From IMG/VR virus record IMGVR_UViG_3300035698_005639, positions 1 through 49,349 of that record: a stretch of DNA of 49,349 nt; one strand, given 5' to 3'. The stretch comes from a virus. The position numbers and the translations under genes were made by a program. Of this stretch, positions 24,558-32,727 are shown piece after piece. The stretch's first letter is position 1; each line of letters starts with the position of its first letter. The notes beneath the pieces are model-generated. The model had not been told where the DNA came from, made no database searches, and saw only the letters and a list, made by a program, of their open reading frames with translations.

Positions 24558-25376
24558 TTATTCCCGACATTCCATTTCTTTGATGTGCTTTGCTAATACC
24601 TCAATACAATACATTAGCGAGAAAGCAACGGCTGGCCAAGGATGATCCCCGGCTACTGTTTGTTTCATTCCCTTTACGGTTTCAGAAATCTCATTCTCCC
24701 ATGTTTCTGGCTCTGGCTTGGGTTCCGGAGCCTTGAATGACCTAATTTCATCCATTAATTTGCCGTAATTAAACGGGTCCTTCATCGCTCGCAATTTGCA
24801 TAATATCTCATCAATAAATTCATTCCGGTATTCCGGTACCGGCTTCGGCTTCTTGAATGAGTCGATTATATGTTTTATGGTTTCCACGCCAACAAGACGG
24901 CGATCATGAATTTCATAATACGGTAAATTCAACACTTTCTCTGTTACCTCATCCAAAAGCGCGTTGCGGGCGTCTGCATTCATTCCCTTGTTTTTATGCA
25001 ATTCCCTTGTTTTTATAAGCACCCTACCATCGGGGAAAGTAATATGTGACGTATTTTTAAAGGGAAAGCCGGAATCTTTCTGTGTTGTTACATTTTCTTT
25101 TTCACCCTCAGTATTTAATTCTGGTCGAGGCGGATTCATTAATGGGTGGAGTATGTTAATTACTTCCAGATAGGGAATACAGACCCTACCGTTCGCCTCA
25201 TAAAGCGGGTCGTCGGACGTTGCAAGTTTGTCGATTATTGTATATATCAATACATTTGTCGCGTCATTCGTTCCTTCAATCCCTGCTATCAGAAAACTTA
25301 TATCTTCTTCGTTTAATTTTTTCCTGCCGTACAAGAAATTGAGTAAAAATTCTGCATCAATCAGCTTTCCTGACAT
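24558..25376 (-). CDS. Repeat protein with at least two RNEL...SFKxPxP modules
   Basis: 272 residues behind GAGGAGG. Modules at about 136-179 and 183-219 (ARNALLDEV...IIDSFKKPKP; YRNEFIDEI...IRSFKAPEP) and a degenerate one at about 40-85 (NVLIYTIIDKL...NPPRPE). The end CIEVLAKHIKEMEC matches the downstream gene. Clearly a larger member of the same family. No known family recognised. Confidence 0.6.
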   Translation of the reverse strand: MSGKLIDAEFLLNFLYGRKKLNEEDISFLIAGIEGTNDATNVLIYTIIDKLATSDDPLYEANGRVCIPYLEVINILHPLMNPPRPELNTEGEKENVTTQKDSGFPFKNTSHITFPDGRVLIKTRELHKNKGMNADARNALLDEVTEKVLNLPYYEIHDRRLVGVETIKHIIDSFKKPKPVPEYRNEFIDEILCKLRAMKDPFNYGKLMDEIRSFKAPEPKPEPETWENEISETVKGMKQTVAGDHPWPAVAFSLMYCIEVLAKHIKEMECRE

Positions 25377-25612
25377 TGTGAATCCTCCTCTTTCGTTTCT
25401 GCTTCTTTCCTGATAGTCAATATTAGACTTTTGTCCTTGTCGTCATGGCTCTGTCTGATAAATCTATTTTGGCATTCATAAAACGAACCTGCCTTAATCT
25501 CCACGTCAAGAGTTTTATTCTGAAATGTAGCTAAGGCGTTCTTCTCAAAGTCGCCTTCAGGCGTTATTACCAACTGGACGATACCATCTTCAATGTAAAT
25601 CGCGGTTTTCAT
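25361..25612 (-). CDS. Conserved small phage protein
   Basis: 83 residues, MKTAIYIEDGIVQLVITPEGDFEKNAL then SFYECQNRFIRQ. Beta-rich N-terminus resembling short phage proteins with the opening MKTAIFIxDGxxQLVLTPE. Acidic end overlapping the next gene's start by 16 bases. Role unknown. Confidence 0.6.
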   Translation of the reverse strand: MKTAIYIEDGIVQLVITPEGDFEKNALATFQNKTLDVEIKAGSFYECQNRFIRQSHDDKDKSLILTIRKEAETKEEDSQCQES

Positions 25613-25613
25613 G

Positions 25614-25635
25614 TTACGGTCTCCTGTCTTTCATT
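25614..25635 (-). repeat. 22-bp start-site repeat, copy 1 (with 25841-25862)
   Basis: Exact 22-base copy of 25841-25862. On the minus strand it carries AAAGACAGGAGACCGTAA: the last codons of the upstream gene (encoding MKDRRP), its stop and the ribosome site of the next gene. A shorter version, AAAGACAGGAGTAATGAC, precedes the gene starting at 24521. Confidence 0.65.
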
Positions 25636-25841
25636 ATTTTTTTGTATATTGGCTCAAGCCCGTCATGAACCAGCATAATTAAATACCCTCCGAAAAATAA
25701 GGCCGCAACCCCTAAAATCGCTAAAGCTGGCGCAACGTCATTTGGGCCAACGGTGTCTTCTAATCCGCATATCCAATATATCAAAAATATTAAAAACCCC
25801 TCTAATGCGGCAATTGCGACAACTTCGATAAGATTTTTCAT
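25614..25841 (-). CDS. Two-helix membrane protein
   Basis: 75 residues. Membrane helices at about 4-26 and 37-60 (APALAILGVAALFFGGYLIML). The C-terminus KKIMKDRRP is shared with its upstream neighbour because of the duplicated junction. Candidate holin-like or superinfection protein, no more specific evidence. Confidence 0.55.
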   Translation of the reverse strand: MKNLIEVVAIAALEGFLIFLIYWICGLEDTVGPNDVAPALAILGVAALFFGGYLIMLVHDGLEPIYKKIMKDRRP

Positions 25842-25862
25842 TACGGTCTCCTGTCTTTCATT
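25841..25862 (-). repeat. 22-bp start-site repeat, copy 2
   Basis: Identical to 25614-25635. Provides the ribosome site (CAGGAG) for the membrane protein starting at 25841 and the end of the preceding gene. Confidence 0.65.
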
Positions 25863-26029
25863 GCGGTGATCCTGTCCAGCCCTCCCGGTTGTTTGCTTAC
25901 CTTTGTCACGGTATACATTCCCGGCACATACTTGGGTTTCGTCAGGTGTACCTTGTCACCTCGGCAGTATCCCTTGCCCTCAAAGATGACTGTTCCCTGC
26001 GGCAATTTCGGATTTGTACGCCAGGTCAT
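25841..26029 (-). CDS. Small SH3-like protein
   Basis: 62 residues behind AGAGGAAG. GTVIFEGKGYCRGDKVHLTK then GMYTVTKVSKQPGGLDRIT: three or more strands with the GDxV and YxV pattern of small barrels. Ends MKDRRP from the duplicated junction. Function unknown. Confidence 0.5.
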   Translation of the reverse strand: MTWRTNPKLPQGTVIFEGKGYCRGDKVHLTKPKYVPGMYTVTKVSKQPGGLDRITAMKDRRP

Positions 26030-26214
26030 GACTTCCTCTTCATGCTTTCGCGTTGCTCTTTTAGCATCTGTTCTTCAGTCCGGAATTCAGGACAGTTAGG
26101 ATTCTTGGGGTCGCCGTTTTTCACGACACAACACCCCGTGCCAGCCAACCCCATGCCATACGCGCAGTGCAACCACTTGCATTTCATGTCTTTTCTGTCT
26201 ATTCTGTCTATCAC
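26026..26214 (-). CDS. Cys-rich small protein, GTG start
   Basis: 62 residues from GTG at 26214 (GTGA overlap with the upstream stop, AAGGAAA ribosome site supplied by the upstream gene's last codons). CKWLHCAYGMGLAGTGCCVV...CPEF has five Cys and could bind zinc. An ATG at 26187 is the alternative start. Confidence 0.5.
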   Translation of the reverse strand: MIDRIDRKDMKCKWLHCAYGMGLAGTGCCVVKNGDPKNPNCPEFRTEEQMLKEQRESMKRKS

Positions 26215-26873
26215 AATTTTTCCTTCCTTGGTATCATGGGCGTGCGGACTATCAGGTTGTACATGACTTTAGCGGCAAGCATAAAGGCTGGGAAATTATC
26301 ATTATTAATGGCATCCCTCGCATAACGCCATTCTTTTACACAATAGTCAATTGTGCCGCCAAGGGCGCAATTGCATGATTTTCCCGTTTGTTCTCGCCGG
26401 TTAATAAATCCGCCGCTTAGAACTTCCTCAATGTAATAATAGCAATAACTACACGGCTGCTTGCCCTCTTCATCCCACCACTTCTTAGCCGCTCCCATGT
26501 TTTCACACGCCATTCCCCGAAACCACTTATCGCGACCTTTTTGCTGAACTCCTTCGAGTACAATCTGCTCGCCAATGTCGCGTGTTGACGCACTCAAGAT
26601 ACCGCAGAAGAACGGGGAGGCCGAACTCGAAACAGACATTTTCGGCTCTTGCTCCTCTGCCGCCTCACGATAGATTTCACATTCACTGCACGGTGGCCGT
26701 CCGCACTTCTCGCAGACCTCCCCTACCTCCTCCAAGCCAAGGGCTTCGATGAGAGCTTTGTCTCCCGTCCGGGTTGAACAAAGCACCTTCCCTTCGCCTT
26801 CTTTTTTGTAAGAATACCGCACATCGCCTTCTTTTACCCACAGCCACAATTTTCCGCTAAATAGCTTTTTCAT
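26211..26873 (-). CDS. Cys-rich double zinc-motif protein, tandem paralogue A
   Basis: 220 residues. First motif CEKCGRPPCSECEIY (about 54-68); second, CSYCYYY...CNCALGG...CVKEW, followed by ARDAINNDNFPAF and a helix. About half identical to the next upstream gene in the aligned parts, so a recent tandem duplicate. The second half also matches the 102- and 97-residue proteins at 32952 and 40909 in layout. Probably zinc-binding; partner unknown. Four-base overlap with the neighbour. Confidence 0.65.
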   Translation of the reverse strand: MKKLFSGKLWLWVKEGDVRYSYKKEGEGKVLCSTRTGDKALIEALGLEEVGEVCEKCGRPPCSECEIYREAAEEQEPKMSVSSSASPFFCGILSASTRDIGEQIVLEGVQQKGRDKWFRGMACENMGAAKKWWDEEGKQPCSYCYYYIEEVLSGGFINRREQTGKSCNCALGGTIDYCVKEWRYARDAINNDNFPAFMLAAKVMYNLIVRTPMIPRKEKL

Positions 26874-27511
26874 GGTTTTTCCTTCCTCGGTATCATGGGA
26901 GTGTGGTCAATCAGGTCACACATGGCTTTAGCGGCAGCGTGGAATGCTAAGAAGTCTTTGTTGTGGATGGCTCTTTGTACAGCGCGCCATTCCTTCACGC
27001 ATACGCCGCGACTGCCGCCGAGGGCACAGTGGCATGATCTGGTTCCATCATTCGGCTCGGCCAAGTAATAATTGCAATAACTACACGTGTTGCCGCCTTC
27101 ACAATGCCACCACTCTATTGCCTCGCCTATGTTCTTACACGCCATTCCCCGTCGCCACTTCTCAAGGCCTTTGCGCCTGACTTTCATTAGTTCGGCGAAT
27201 TGAGCCTTTGGAATACCATACCCGTTATAAAACACATTGTCGCTAAGGGGTATTGTTGGCTCTCTCTTCTCATAGATTTCACATTCCTTTACCGCCTCGG
27301 TGTATACTTCACATTCACTGCACGGTGGCCGTCCGCACGTCTCGCATACCTCCTCGGCCTCCTCAAGGCCAAGGGCTTTGATGAGGGCTTCGTTGATGCA
27401 AACGTGCTCAGACGCCCTCTGTTCCACTCCGCTTTCTCGCGTAAAATACACATTCCTACATCCGCCGCCCTTTACGAACCACATCTTCATGTCATAAACT
27501 CGCTTTTTCAT
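26870..27511 (-). CDS. Cys-rich double zinc-motif protein, tandem paralogue B
   Basis: 213 residues. Same two motifs as its duplicate: CETCGRPPCSECEVY, then CSYCNYYLAE...CHCALGG...CVKEW, AIHNKDFLAFHAAAKAMCDLI and TPMIPRKEKP. Also shares ALIKALGLEEAEEVC in front of the first motif. The last codons (AAGGAAAAACC) act as ribosome site for the duplicate. Confidence 0.65.
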   Translation of the reverse strand: MKKRVYDMKMWFVKGGGCRNVYFTRESGVEQRASEHVCINEALIKALGLEEAEEVCETCGRPPCSECEVYTEAVKECEIYEKREPTIPLSDNVFYNGYGIPKAQFAELMKVRRKGLEKWRRGMACKNIGEAIEWWHCEGGNTCSYCNYYLAEPNDGTRSCHCALGGSRGVCVKEWRAVQRAIHNKDFLAFHAAAKAMCDLIDHTPMIPRKEKP

Positions 27512-28368
27512 GGTACCGCCCTTTCTGGTAAACTGCTCCTGATTTCGCTGGCTATCGCTGCCGCTTCTTCTGCAATCTCGCTATCATCACGCCATGCGTG
27601 GGCTGCCTTCATGTTTTCCGTGAGTGATCCCCATTGTTCCCGTAGCTTCTTAGAGCTAAGGATATTCTTGCGCCAGAACGGGTCTTTCTGTGACCATCGC
27701 ATCACGTCTTTTATGCGTTGGGTATTCCTTTTGTCTAATCTGAGCATGTAATCAGTGTGTAGCGCCCATGTCTGGATGTCAGGTTTTTTCCCTAAAGGCC
27801 ACTCGTAACCACGTTCATCAAGTAGCTGAATCAAATACCATGCTAACCGGTACGGCTGTGATTCTCGTTCGAAGGTTTTCTTTTTACGAGGCTTCGCTTC
27901 GGGAGAAGGATTTTGTTGTTCAGGGGTATCAGGTGCGCAAGCACCTTTCTTTACTTCTTTTTCTTTATCTGCTTCTTTATTCTTACTTCTTACTTCTTTA
28001 TCATTGGGTAGTTGCTCCGTAGTAACTACAGAGTTTTGGGGTGTTTTCCTCTTGCTCCAATTATCCTTAAACTCCTCAAATTTAGGTATTTGCAAGTATA
28101 TAGTATCACCGGCTGTTCTGAATATTATTCTTCCCTTAGTTGCGTAATAGTTGAGTATTAGTTCAGCTTTAACCCATCTCTTGCGTAGCTTCTGGCACAG
28201 TAAAGCCAAGTTATAACTCACTTCCCCGTTGGTTTTGTGATGGTATTCATCGGCATAAATTTCCAGTATTATGAAAAATACAAGGTATCCCGCATCGCCA
28301 AATTTTTCTCTTGCCCCGTAAATATCAGGGTCATCATGTGAAGCTACCGAGTGCTTGAACCACCGCAT
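27508..28368 (-). CDS. Replication initiator / replisome organiser-like protein
   Basis: 286 residues. N-terminus MRWFKHSVASHDDPDIYGAR then FGDAGYLVFFIILEIYA is the Lin1244/DUF4373-type winged-helix found in phage replication proteins; a charged linker (about 120-165) follows; the C-terminal half (RLAWYLIQLLDERGYEW, TDYMLRLDKRNTQRIKDVMRW, DPFWRKNILSSKKLREQW) is typical of helicase-loader partners. Likely binds the phage origin and recruits helicase. Origin not located. Confidence 0.75.
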   Translation of the reverse strand: MRWFKHSVASHDDPDIYGAREKFGDAGYLVFFIILEIYADEYHHKTNGEVSYNLALLCQKLRKRWVKAELILNYYATKGRIIFRTAGDTIYLQIPKFEEFKDNWSKRKTPQNSVVTTEQLPNDKEVRSKNKEADKEKEVKKGACAPDTPEQQNPSPEAKPRKKKTFERESQPYRLAWYLIQLLDERGYEWPLGKKPDIQTWALHTDYMLRLDKRNTQRIKDVMRWSQKDPFWRKNILSSKKLREQWGSLTENMKAAHAWRDDSEIAEEAAAIASEIRSSLPERAVP

Positions 28369-28369
28369 A

Positions 28370-28873
28370 TTATATCCTCATGTTGGCCTGACTATACCGC
28401 GGTATCGTTTTCCATCCTTGATCTTGTATCATTTTTTTCAAGTTCCAAATCCGCATCGAGCTTAGCCTGATTAAATTTAATAACTCTTTGTCGGAATATT
28501 GGTAATTATAATTGGTTTTTGCTTTCCTTGCTTCTTTACAATGCCAGCCATATTTATCACATGAAATACTCAATATCCCCGCATGTTCCGGTATATGTTC
28601 CTGAGAGTCTAATAAGTATTCCGGGATTGCGAAGTACAACTTATTTATTTTTCGTGATTTGTGTTTATGCTTTTTTTCCTTATCTTTGACGAGGTCTGCC
28701 TTGCTTGTTTTTATTTCGACTTCATAGGCATACTGGTTTTTTGTAACTATAAATAAATCACATTCATGCACGTTCATTCCCCAACTGATATTAGGAACGA
28801 TTATATGAGTTCTGGGATTGAACCATTTTACAACGGCTAATTCAATATCCCAAAGTGTTGTTTTAATCTGCAT
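28370..28873 (-). CDS. MmcB-like PD-(D/E)XK nuclease-fold protein
   Basis: 167 residues. HECDLFIVTKNQYAYEVEIK gives acidic residue, spacing and ExK of a PD-(D/E)XK nuclease, followed by KADLVKDKEKKHKHKSRKI and LYFAIPEYL, matching MmcB-like repair proteins encoded by many phages. Probably acts in repair or recombination of replicating DNA. It directly follows the promoter-leader region at 28874-29074. Confidence 0.7.
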   Translation of the reverse strand: MQIKTTLWDIELAVVKWFNPRTHIIVPNISWGMNVHECDLFIVTKNQYAYEVEIKTSKADLVKDKEKKHKHKSRKINKLYFAIPEYLLDSQEHIPEHAGILSISCDKYGWHCKEARKAKTNYNYQYSDKELLNLIRLSSMRIWNLKKMIQDQGWKTIPRYSQANMRI

Positions 28874-28877
28874 AATT

Positions 28878-29033
28878 CTACCTATAAAAATAGCCAGAGC
28901 TCTTCACCAAGCAACTTAGCTTACTTGCCACGCCCTCACGAGCGATGGGAACTCTGGCTATAATGTCATTTTCTGGGGATAAAAACAATGGACTCATACG
29001 GTAGTCCTTCCGGCTAAGTTTTCGTGTCTGCAT
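28878..29033 (-). CDS. Small ORF (51 or 39 residues) containing a 10-bp inverted repeat
   Basis: ATG 29033, stop TAG at 28878. The second Met at 28997 has a better site (GGAAGGA, seven bases upstream) and avoids conflict with the promoter, whose start lies near 29039; it gives MSPLFLSPENDIIARVPIAR and on. The end of the ORF is also the 10-bp stem region, so this may be RNA rather than protein. Both readings are possible. Confidence 0.4.
   Translation of the reverse strand: MQTRKLSRKDYRMSPLFLSPENDIIARVPIAREGVASKLSCLVKSSGYFYR
28886..28961 (-). ncRNA. Candidate structured leader RNA with terminator-like end
   Basis: Arms 28952-28961 and 28890-28899 (ATAGCCAGAG/CTCTGGCTAT) form a perfect 10-bp stem closing about 52 bases, which include smaller self-complementary parts. 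A run of TTTTTAT follows on the minus strand, as in an intrinsic terminator. It lies behind a consensus promoter and just before the nuclease gene, so it could be an attenuator or a small RNA. Confidence 0.4.
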
Positions 29034-29045
29034 CAACGCACCTTC

Positions 29046-29074
29046 AATATAGTTAAATTAGTGGGTATTGTCAA
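29046..29074 (-). promoter_or_regulatory. Consensus sigma70 promoter
   Basis: TTGACA at 29069-29074, exactly 17 bases, then TATATT at 29046-29051, read on the minus strand. Transcription would start near 29039 and run into the small ORF, the MmcB-like nuclease and the replication protein. The -35 box overlaps the last bases of the broken methyltransferase gene. Confidence 0.75.
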
Positions 29075-30129
29075 GTTAAATCCTCCTGCCTCTGGCTGTA
29101 CTGCATTATAATTTCGCCTATCGCTTGCGCCACTTGAGGAACTACGGCGTTTCCGAGGCATTTAAGTCTGTTGGCTCTATCGGGGATTCCCGTTGCGACT
29201 CTTGGGATGTCAGGCTCGTCCAGCCAGGAGGGTAGCCTTGTAACCACTCTGTCCACGCTGGGTTCAGGGAGCCAGAATTCACTTCCTTGTATTCCGGACG
29301 ATTCTTGCTGTTGAACATTGCCTGGTTTAAATCCCCTTCCGTTACCATTGAATTTGTCGGTGTCGGTAGCATCTTCACCGCTGTTGACAGCCCGTCTCCG
29401 CTGTTCTTGCTCATGCCCTTTCTGTTGTGATTCCCGTGTTCCGTCGGGGTTGGCCAAAGTCTGCTCTTGCGCAAATCTGTTACTTTCCCTGATAGAACCT
29501 GTTCTGTTAAATTCCCCGGAGGAACTGTTTTGTGTCCGGTTTTGTTTCTGTATCTTTGACGTTTCAGGTATGATTCTTCTGATTTTCTTGCTATGTCCAT
29601 TGTTGAGGGCGTAAGCCATAATCCACACTCGTTGTCTGAGGTGCGGGGCATCCAGGGCACAAGCCGGAATACATACCGTCCCGCAGGAGTAACCAATACT
29701 TTCCAGGTCAGATAACGCTTGGTCGAGGCCCATCTTGATGAAAGGAGGAACATTCTCACCAATGACCCAAGAGGGCCGCAATTCTTCAATAATCCGTGCC
29801 ATTTCTGGCCAGAGATAACGGTCGTCATTCTCGCCTCTTTGCTTCCCGGCAACACTAAATGGTTGGCATGATCATGGGAAGCCTCCAGTAATAATTGTTT
29901 CACTACTGGCGACTTCCCCTTTTCCTCCTTTCCGTAAATAGTCATAAATCATTTCTCCTGTTAAGGTTTTTATATCATTGTGTGTTGGTATTTCAGGCCA
30001 ATGTTTATTTAATACCTTTTGGCAATAAGGGTCAATTTCACAGAACATTCCGGGCTTAGACAATCCGGCTCGTTCCAAGCCCAAAGACATCCCTCCTATT
30101 CCAGCAAACAATCCGATTTCTACAAGCAT
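29071..30129 (-). pseudogene. Second DNA cytosine-5 methyltransferase, interrupted by UGA in the catalytic motif
   Basis: One frame reads MLVEIGLFAGIGGMSLGLE (motif I) to ITGGFP, then TGA (29872-29874), TCA, and then continues CQPFSVAG (motif IV), GENVPPF (motif VI), LRQRVWIMA (motif VIII) and RANRLKCLGNAVVPQVAQAIG (motifs IX-X). The stop and a Ser codon sit between the conserved Pro and the catalytic Cys, within a 10-bp palindrome (29867-29876). Everything else is intact, so the lesion is recent, or the UGA is read through. Even readthrough adds two residues in the active site. Unrelated in detail to the intact enzyme at 19078. Confidence 0.75.
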
Positions 30130-30138
30130 GTCAAATCC

Positions 30139-30405
30139 TCATCTGAGTCTGGCTGAATGTTCCGCGTTGGCTCCCCAGGGAAGGAATGTGTTGAGGGCTT
30201 CACCTACCCCCGACTCTATGACGTAGGCACATCCACTAATCATAGATAATGGGGCAACCTTCTCCCGTATCGCCTCAATCAACTCCGCACGGTCAACGGC
30301 TTGGGCCTGAATACGATTTGCCGCCCACTCAGGATCGCGTTTTACCAGTTGTAAAATATTGCACTCATTTCCGTCTAAGTCGTGGTATAATTTCTTTAAG
30401 TCCAT
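30139..30405 (-). CDS. Single-module RNEL-family protein
   Basis: 88 residues. Residues about 38-78 (DRAELIEAIREKVAPL...VGEALNTFLP) fit the module in the genes at 24003 and 24558, with LFLP/TFLP replacing SFKxP. An acidic N-terminal part (LYHDLDGNECNILQLVKRD) is unique. Its start lies in a 19-base repeat shared with the gene at 35224, another family member. Confidence 0.55.
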   Translation of the reverse strand: MDLKKLYHDLDGNECNILQLVKRDPEWAANRIQAQAVDRAELIEAIREKVAPLSMISGCAYVIESGVGEALNTFLPWGANAEHSARLR

Positions 30406-30421
30406 CGGTTTCTCCTTTCAA
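30403..30421 (-). repeat. 19-bp start-site repeat, copy 1 (with 35473-35491)
   Basis: Identical to 35473-35491; reads TTGAAAGGAGAAACCGATG on the minus strand, carrying ribosome site and start codon. Both copies lead an RNEL-module gene. The rest of the 30406-30475 gap has no gene. Confidence 0.6.
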
Positions 30422-30475
30422 AACATTTGAGTCTGGCTGTACTGCGGTATGCGACGACGGGCAAGGGCGCAGCAG

Positions 30476-31366
30476 TCATATCGATAGTGCCAATTCTGGT
30501 TGAATCTTAGCCGCCCTTTCAAGATTTAATACCATTTGGTTATAGTAACTTTCCTTGAGCTCCATTCCGACATACTTTCGCTCTTGTTTTATTGCTTGAA
30601 AACCTTCTGACCCGATGCCCGCAAACGGAGAATAGACAATATCGTGCTTGTTCGACCATAAAGTTATCGCTCTTTCAATTACGTCAAGCTGTAAAGGGCA
30701 TATGTGTTTTTCGTCTTTTTCTTCTCGTGCCGATGTTTTCTGAAGCGTGCAAGATGGGTTAATGTCCATCCATACGGGAGAAGCCCATTTTTGCCATAAT
30801 GATACAGGAAAATCTTCTGGCATATGCTCTACCGGTTCTGGATTTACGCCGGGCTTTTTCATCACGATAAGATAATCGGGAATACCGGTCCGGCATTTCG
30901 ACGAGTCCTTTTTCAGCTGTTTGTAAAGCAACCCGAGAGCGTGAGTTCTTGTAACGGCCACGACCGGGCATTTCCAGATGGTTGTTCTTGAGTGATAAAC
31001 AAACCCTTTGCTCTGAAACATTCTTATCATTTCACCAGGGAAATCTTTCATCCCGATATATCCATCCCTTGTTATGGTTGTCGGCAAATCCATACAATGA
31101 ATAACGGCATGGCGACCGGGCATAATCACACGGTATAACTCATTTACCAGAAAGTCAAAGTGCTGATAAAATTCAGCGTCAGACTTGTTGTTTCCCATAT
31201 CCCTTTCACTGTCAGAATACGTATACAATGAGGCGAAGGGAGGAGAAAACAGGCTCAACCCGATTGAATTAGAGGATATCTTCTGAATAAGTTCAACAGA
31301 ATCTCCGTGATAAAGCGCATAGTTCGGCTTAATAACCTGGCTTTGAACCTGGATATTTAAATCCAT
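30476..31366 (-). CDS. Beta-class DNA methyltransferase (N4-cytosine or N6-adenine)
   Basis: 296 residues. NYALYHGDSVELIQ then SLFSPPFASLY (SPPF, about 41-44, catalytic motif IV; Ser first favours N4-cytosine) and near the C-terminus VYSPFAGIGSEGFQAI (motif I), giving the beta order. Target sequence unknown. Overlaps the helicase gene by 10 bases; helicase-methylase pairs recur in phages. Probably modifies phage DNA. Confidence 0.85.
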   Translation of the reverse strand: MDLNIQVQSQVIKPNYALYHGDSVELIQKISSNSIGLSLFSPPFASLYTYSDSERDMGNNKSDAEFYQHFDFLVNELYRVIMPGRHAVIHCMDLPTTITRDGYIGMKDFPGEMIRMFQSKGFVYHSRTTIWKCPVVAVTRTHALGLLYKQLKKDSSKCRTGIPDYLIVMKKPGVNPEPVEHMPEDFPVSLWQKWASPVWMDINPSCTLQKTSAREEKDEKHICPLQLDVIERAITLWSNKHDIVYSPFAGIGSEGFQAIKQERKYVGMELKESYYNQMVLNLERAAKIQPELALSI

Positions 31367-32727
31367 GTTGGCAACTCCATTCCCGTTGTAGGATTATAAT
31401 CGTTCTTTGCCCGACCCGTAGCTTTTATGTTCTTGCTAACAATATTTTTGGTATGATCTGCCATTGAATTAATCAGTTCATAGAAATCGGCTTCCTTTCT
31501 TTTGATGTTATTCAATACGGCGCCTTCCGCTTCAGATATAATCAAATGCCTGTTGACCTCTTTGGTCTGTTTGTGGCGATAACATCTGTTTGTAGCTTGG
31601 AATAATGCCTCGAATGAATCCGAGAGGCCCAGGAAGGCCATATCAGCGCATACTTGCCAGTTCATACCGAAGCCCGATATTTTAGGCTTTGTTATAAGTA
31701 CGGGAATATTACCTTTTGCAAACTCAACCATCGCTCGTTCTTTGTGCTCCATGTTGTCAGACCCTTTGATTTCAACAGAGCCGGGAACTTGCTCTTTGAT
31801 TGCTTTCCCCTCATCGTTAAGGCCGCACCATACAAGAAATGGCTTTCGTGAATCTTCTATGATTCTTACACACTTACGCACCCGTTGTTTCAATGATGAT
31901 CTGCGCTCCCTTATTCTGTCCTGTAACGTCTGAACACCCATTGCAAACAGACAGCCGGGCAAAGGCTTGCTTTCGACTATATGTTCATGGGTTTGTAATC
32001 CTGGCAATAAAAAGCCATTATCTTTATATCCTAAATCGGACGGCTTAACCATGAACACCGCCCATGACGCCATCCATCCCCAGAACTTGTCTTTCGCATG
32101 TCCTTTAAGCCGCCACTTGCTTGTATCTTTCCCATCATGAACGAAAAACATTGATAACATTTCAGAGTGAGTCATAACGTCAAAAAACTCTGAATGATTG
32201 CCTATTTCCATATAATCGTTTGGTGCGGGTGTTGCAGAACAGGCGAGTTTAAAAGACATCGTTTTCGCGAATTGTATTATTTCGTTTCTTCTTTTTCCCG
32301 TCATTGATTTTAGTATGCTCGACTCGTCAAGAACTATGCCCCCAAAATACGATGGGTCGAACTCATGTAACATTTCATAGTTTGTTATTGTTATTCCTTT
32401 CTGGCATTCGTTTTGATGTCTTGCATAATTTAAAGTCACGTCAAATTTCGCCGCTTCGTGAATGCTTTGTTTTGCAACAGCAAGCGGGGCAACTATTAAG
32501 ATGTTGGCTTTCGTTTTAATGTTTATCTGTTTTGCCCATTCTGCTTGCATGGCCGTTTTGCCCGTACCTGTCATTGTAAATAGCGCGCATTTCCCCTTTT
32601 TGATTGCCCATTTAGTCATGTCTTTCTGAAAGTCATACAACTCGGGATTAAGAGATTCCCTGCTTACATCAAAGCCGCTGTTTTTTGTTATGATTTGCTT
32701 GTTTGCTAAGAAGTCATTGTATTTCAT
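31357..32727 (-). CDS. SF2 DEAD/SNF2-like helicase
   Basis: 456 residues. TMTGTGKTAM (Walker A, about 51-60), IVLDESS (DEES-like motif II, about 131-137), LACSATPAPND (motif III), then a C-terminal helicase part with GFGMNWQVCADMAF and ALFQATNRCYRHKQ (motif VI). DNA or RNA translocase, likely in replication or recombination. Its stop lies within the methyltransferase start. Confidence 0.85.
   Translation of the reverse strand: MKYNDFLANKQIITKNSGFDVSRESLNPELYDFQKDMTKWAIKKGKCALFTMTGTGKTAMQAEWAKQINIKTKANILIVAPLAVAKQSIHEAAKFDVTLNYARHQNECQKGITITNYEMLHEFDPSYFGGIVLDESSILKSMTGKRRNEIIQFAKTMSFKLACSATPAPNDYMEIGNHSEFFDVMTHSEMLSMFFVHDGKDTSKWRLKGHAKDKFWGWMASWAVFMVKPSDLGYKDNGFLLPGLQTHEHIVESKPLPGCLFAMGVQTLQDRIRERRSSLKQRVRKCVRIIEDSRKPFLVWCGLNDEGKAIKEQVPGSVEIKGSDNMEHKERAMVEFAKGNIPVLITKPKISGFGMNWQVCADMAFLGLSDSFEALFQATNRCYRHKQTKEVNRHLIISEAEGAVLNNIKRKEADFYELINSMADHTKNIVSKNIKATGRAKNDYNPTTGMELPTWI

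Noticed and set aside
29867-29876. General recoding of UGA in this phage
   Set aside because: Many neighbouring genes end in TGA with ATGA overlaps, so UGA must normally act as stop.
29142-29945. 267-residue minus-strand frame
   Set aside because: A shifted frame of the broken methyltransferase, with no family motifs; the motif-bearing frame is the one with the in-frame UGA.
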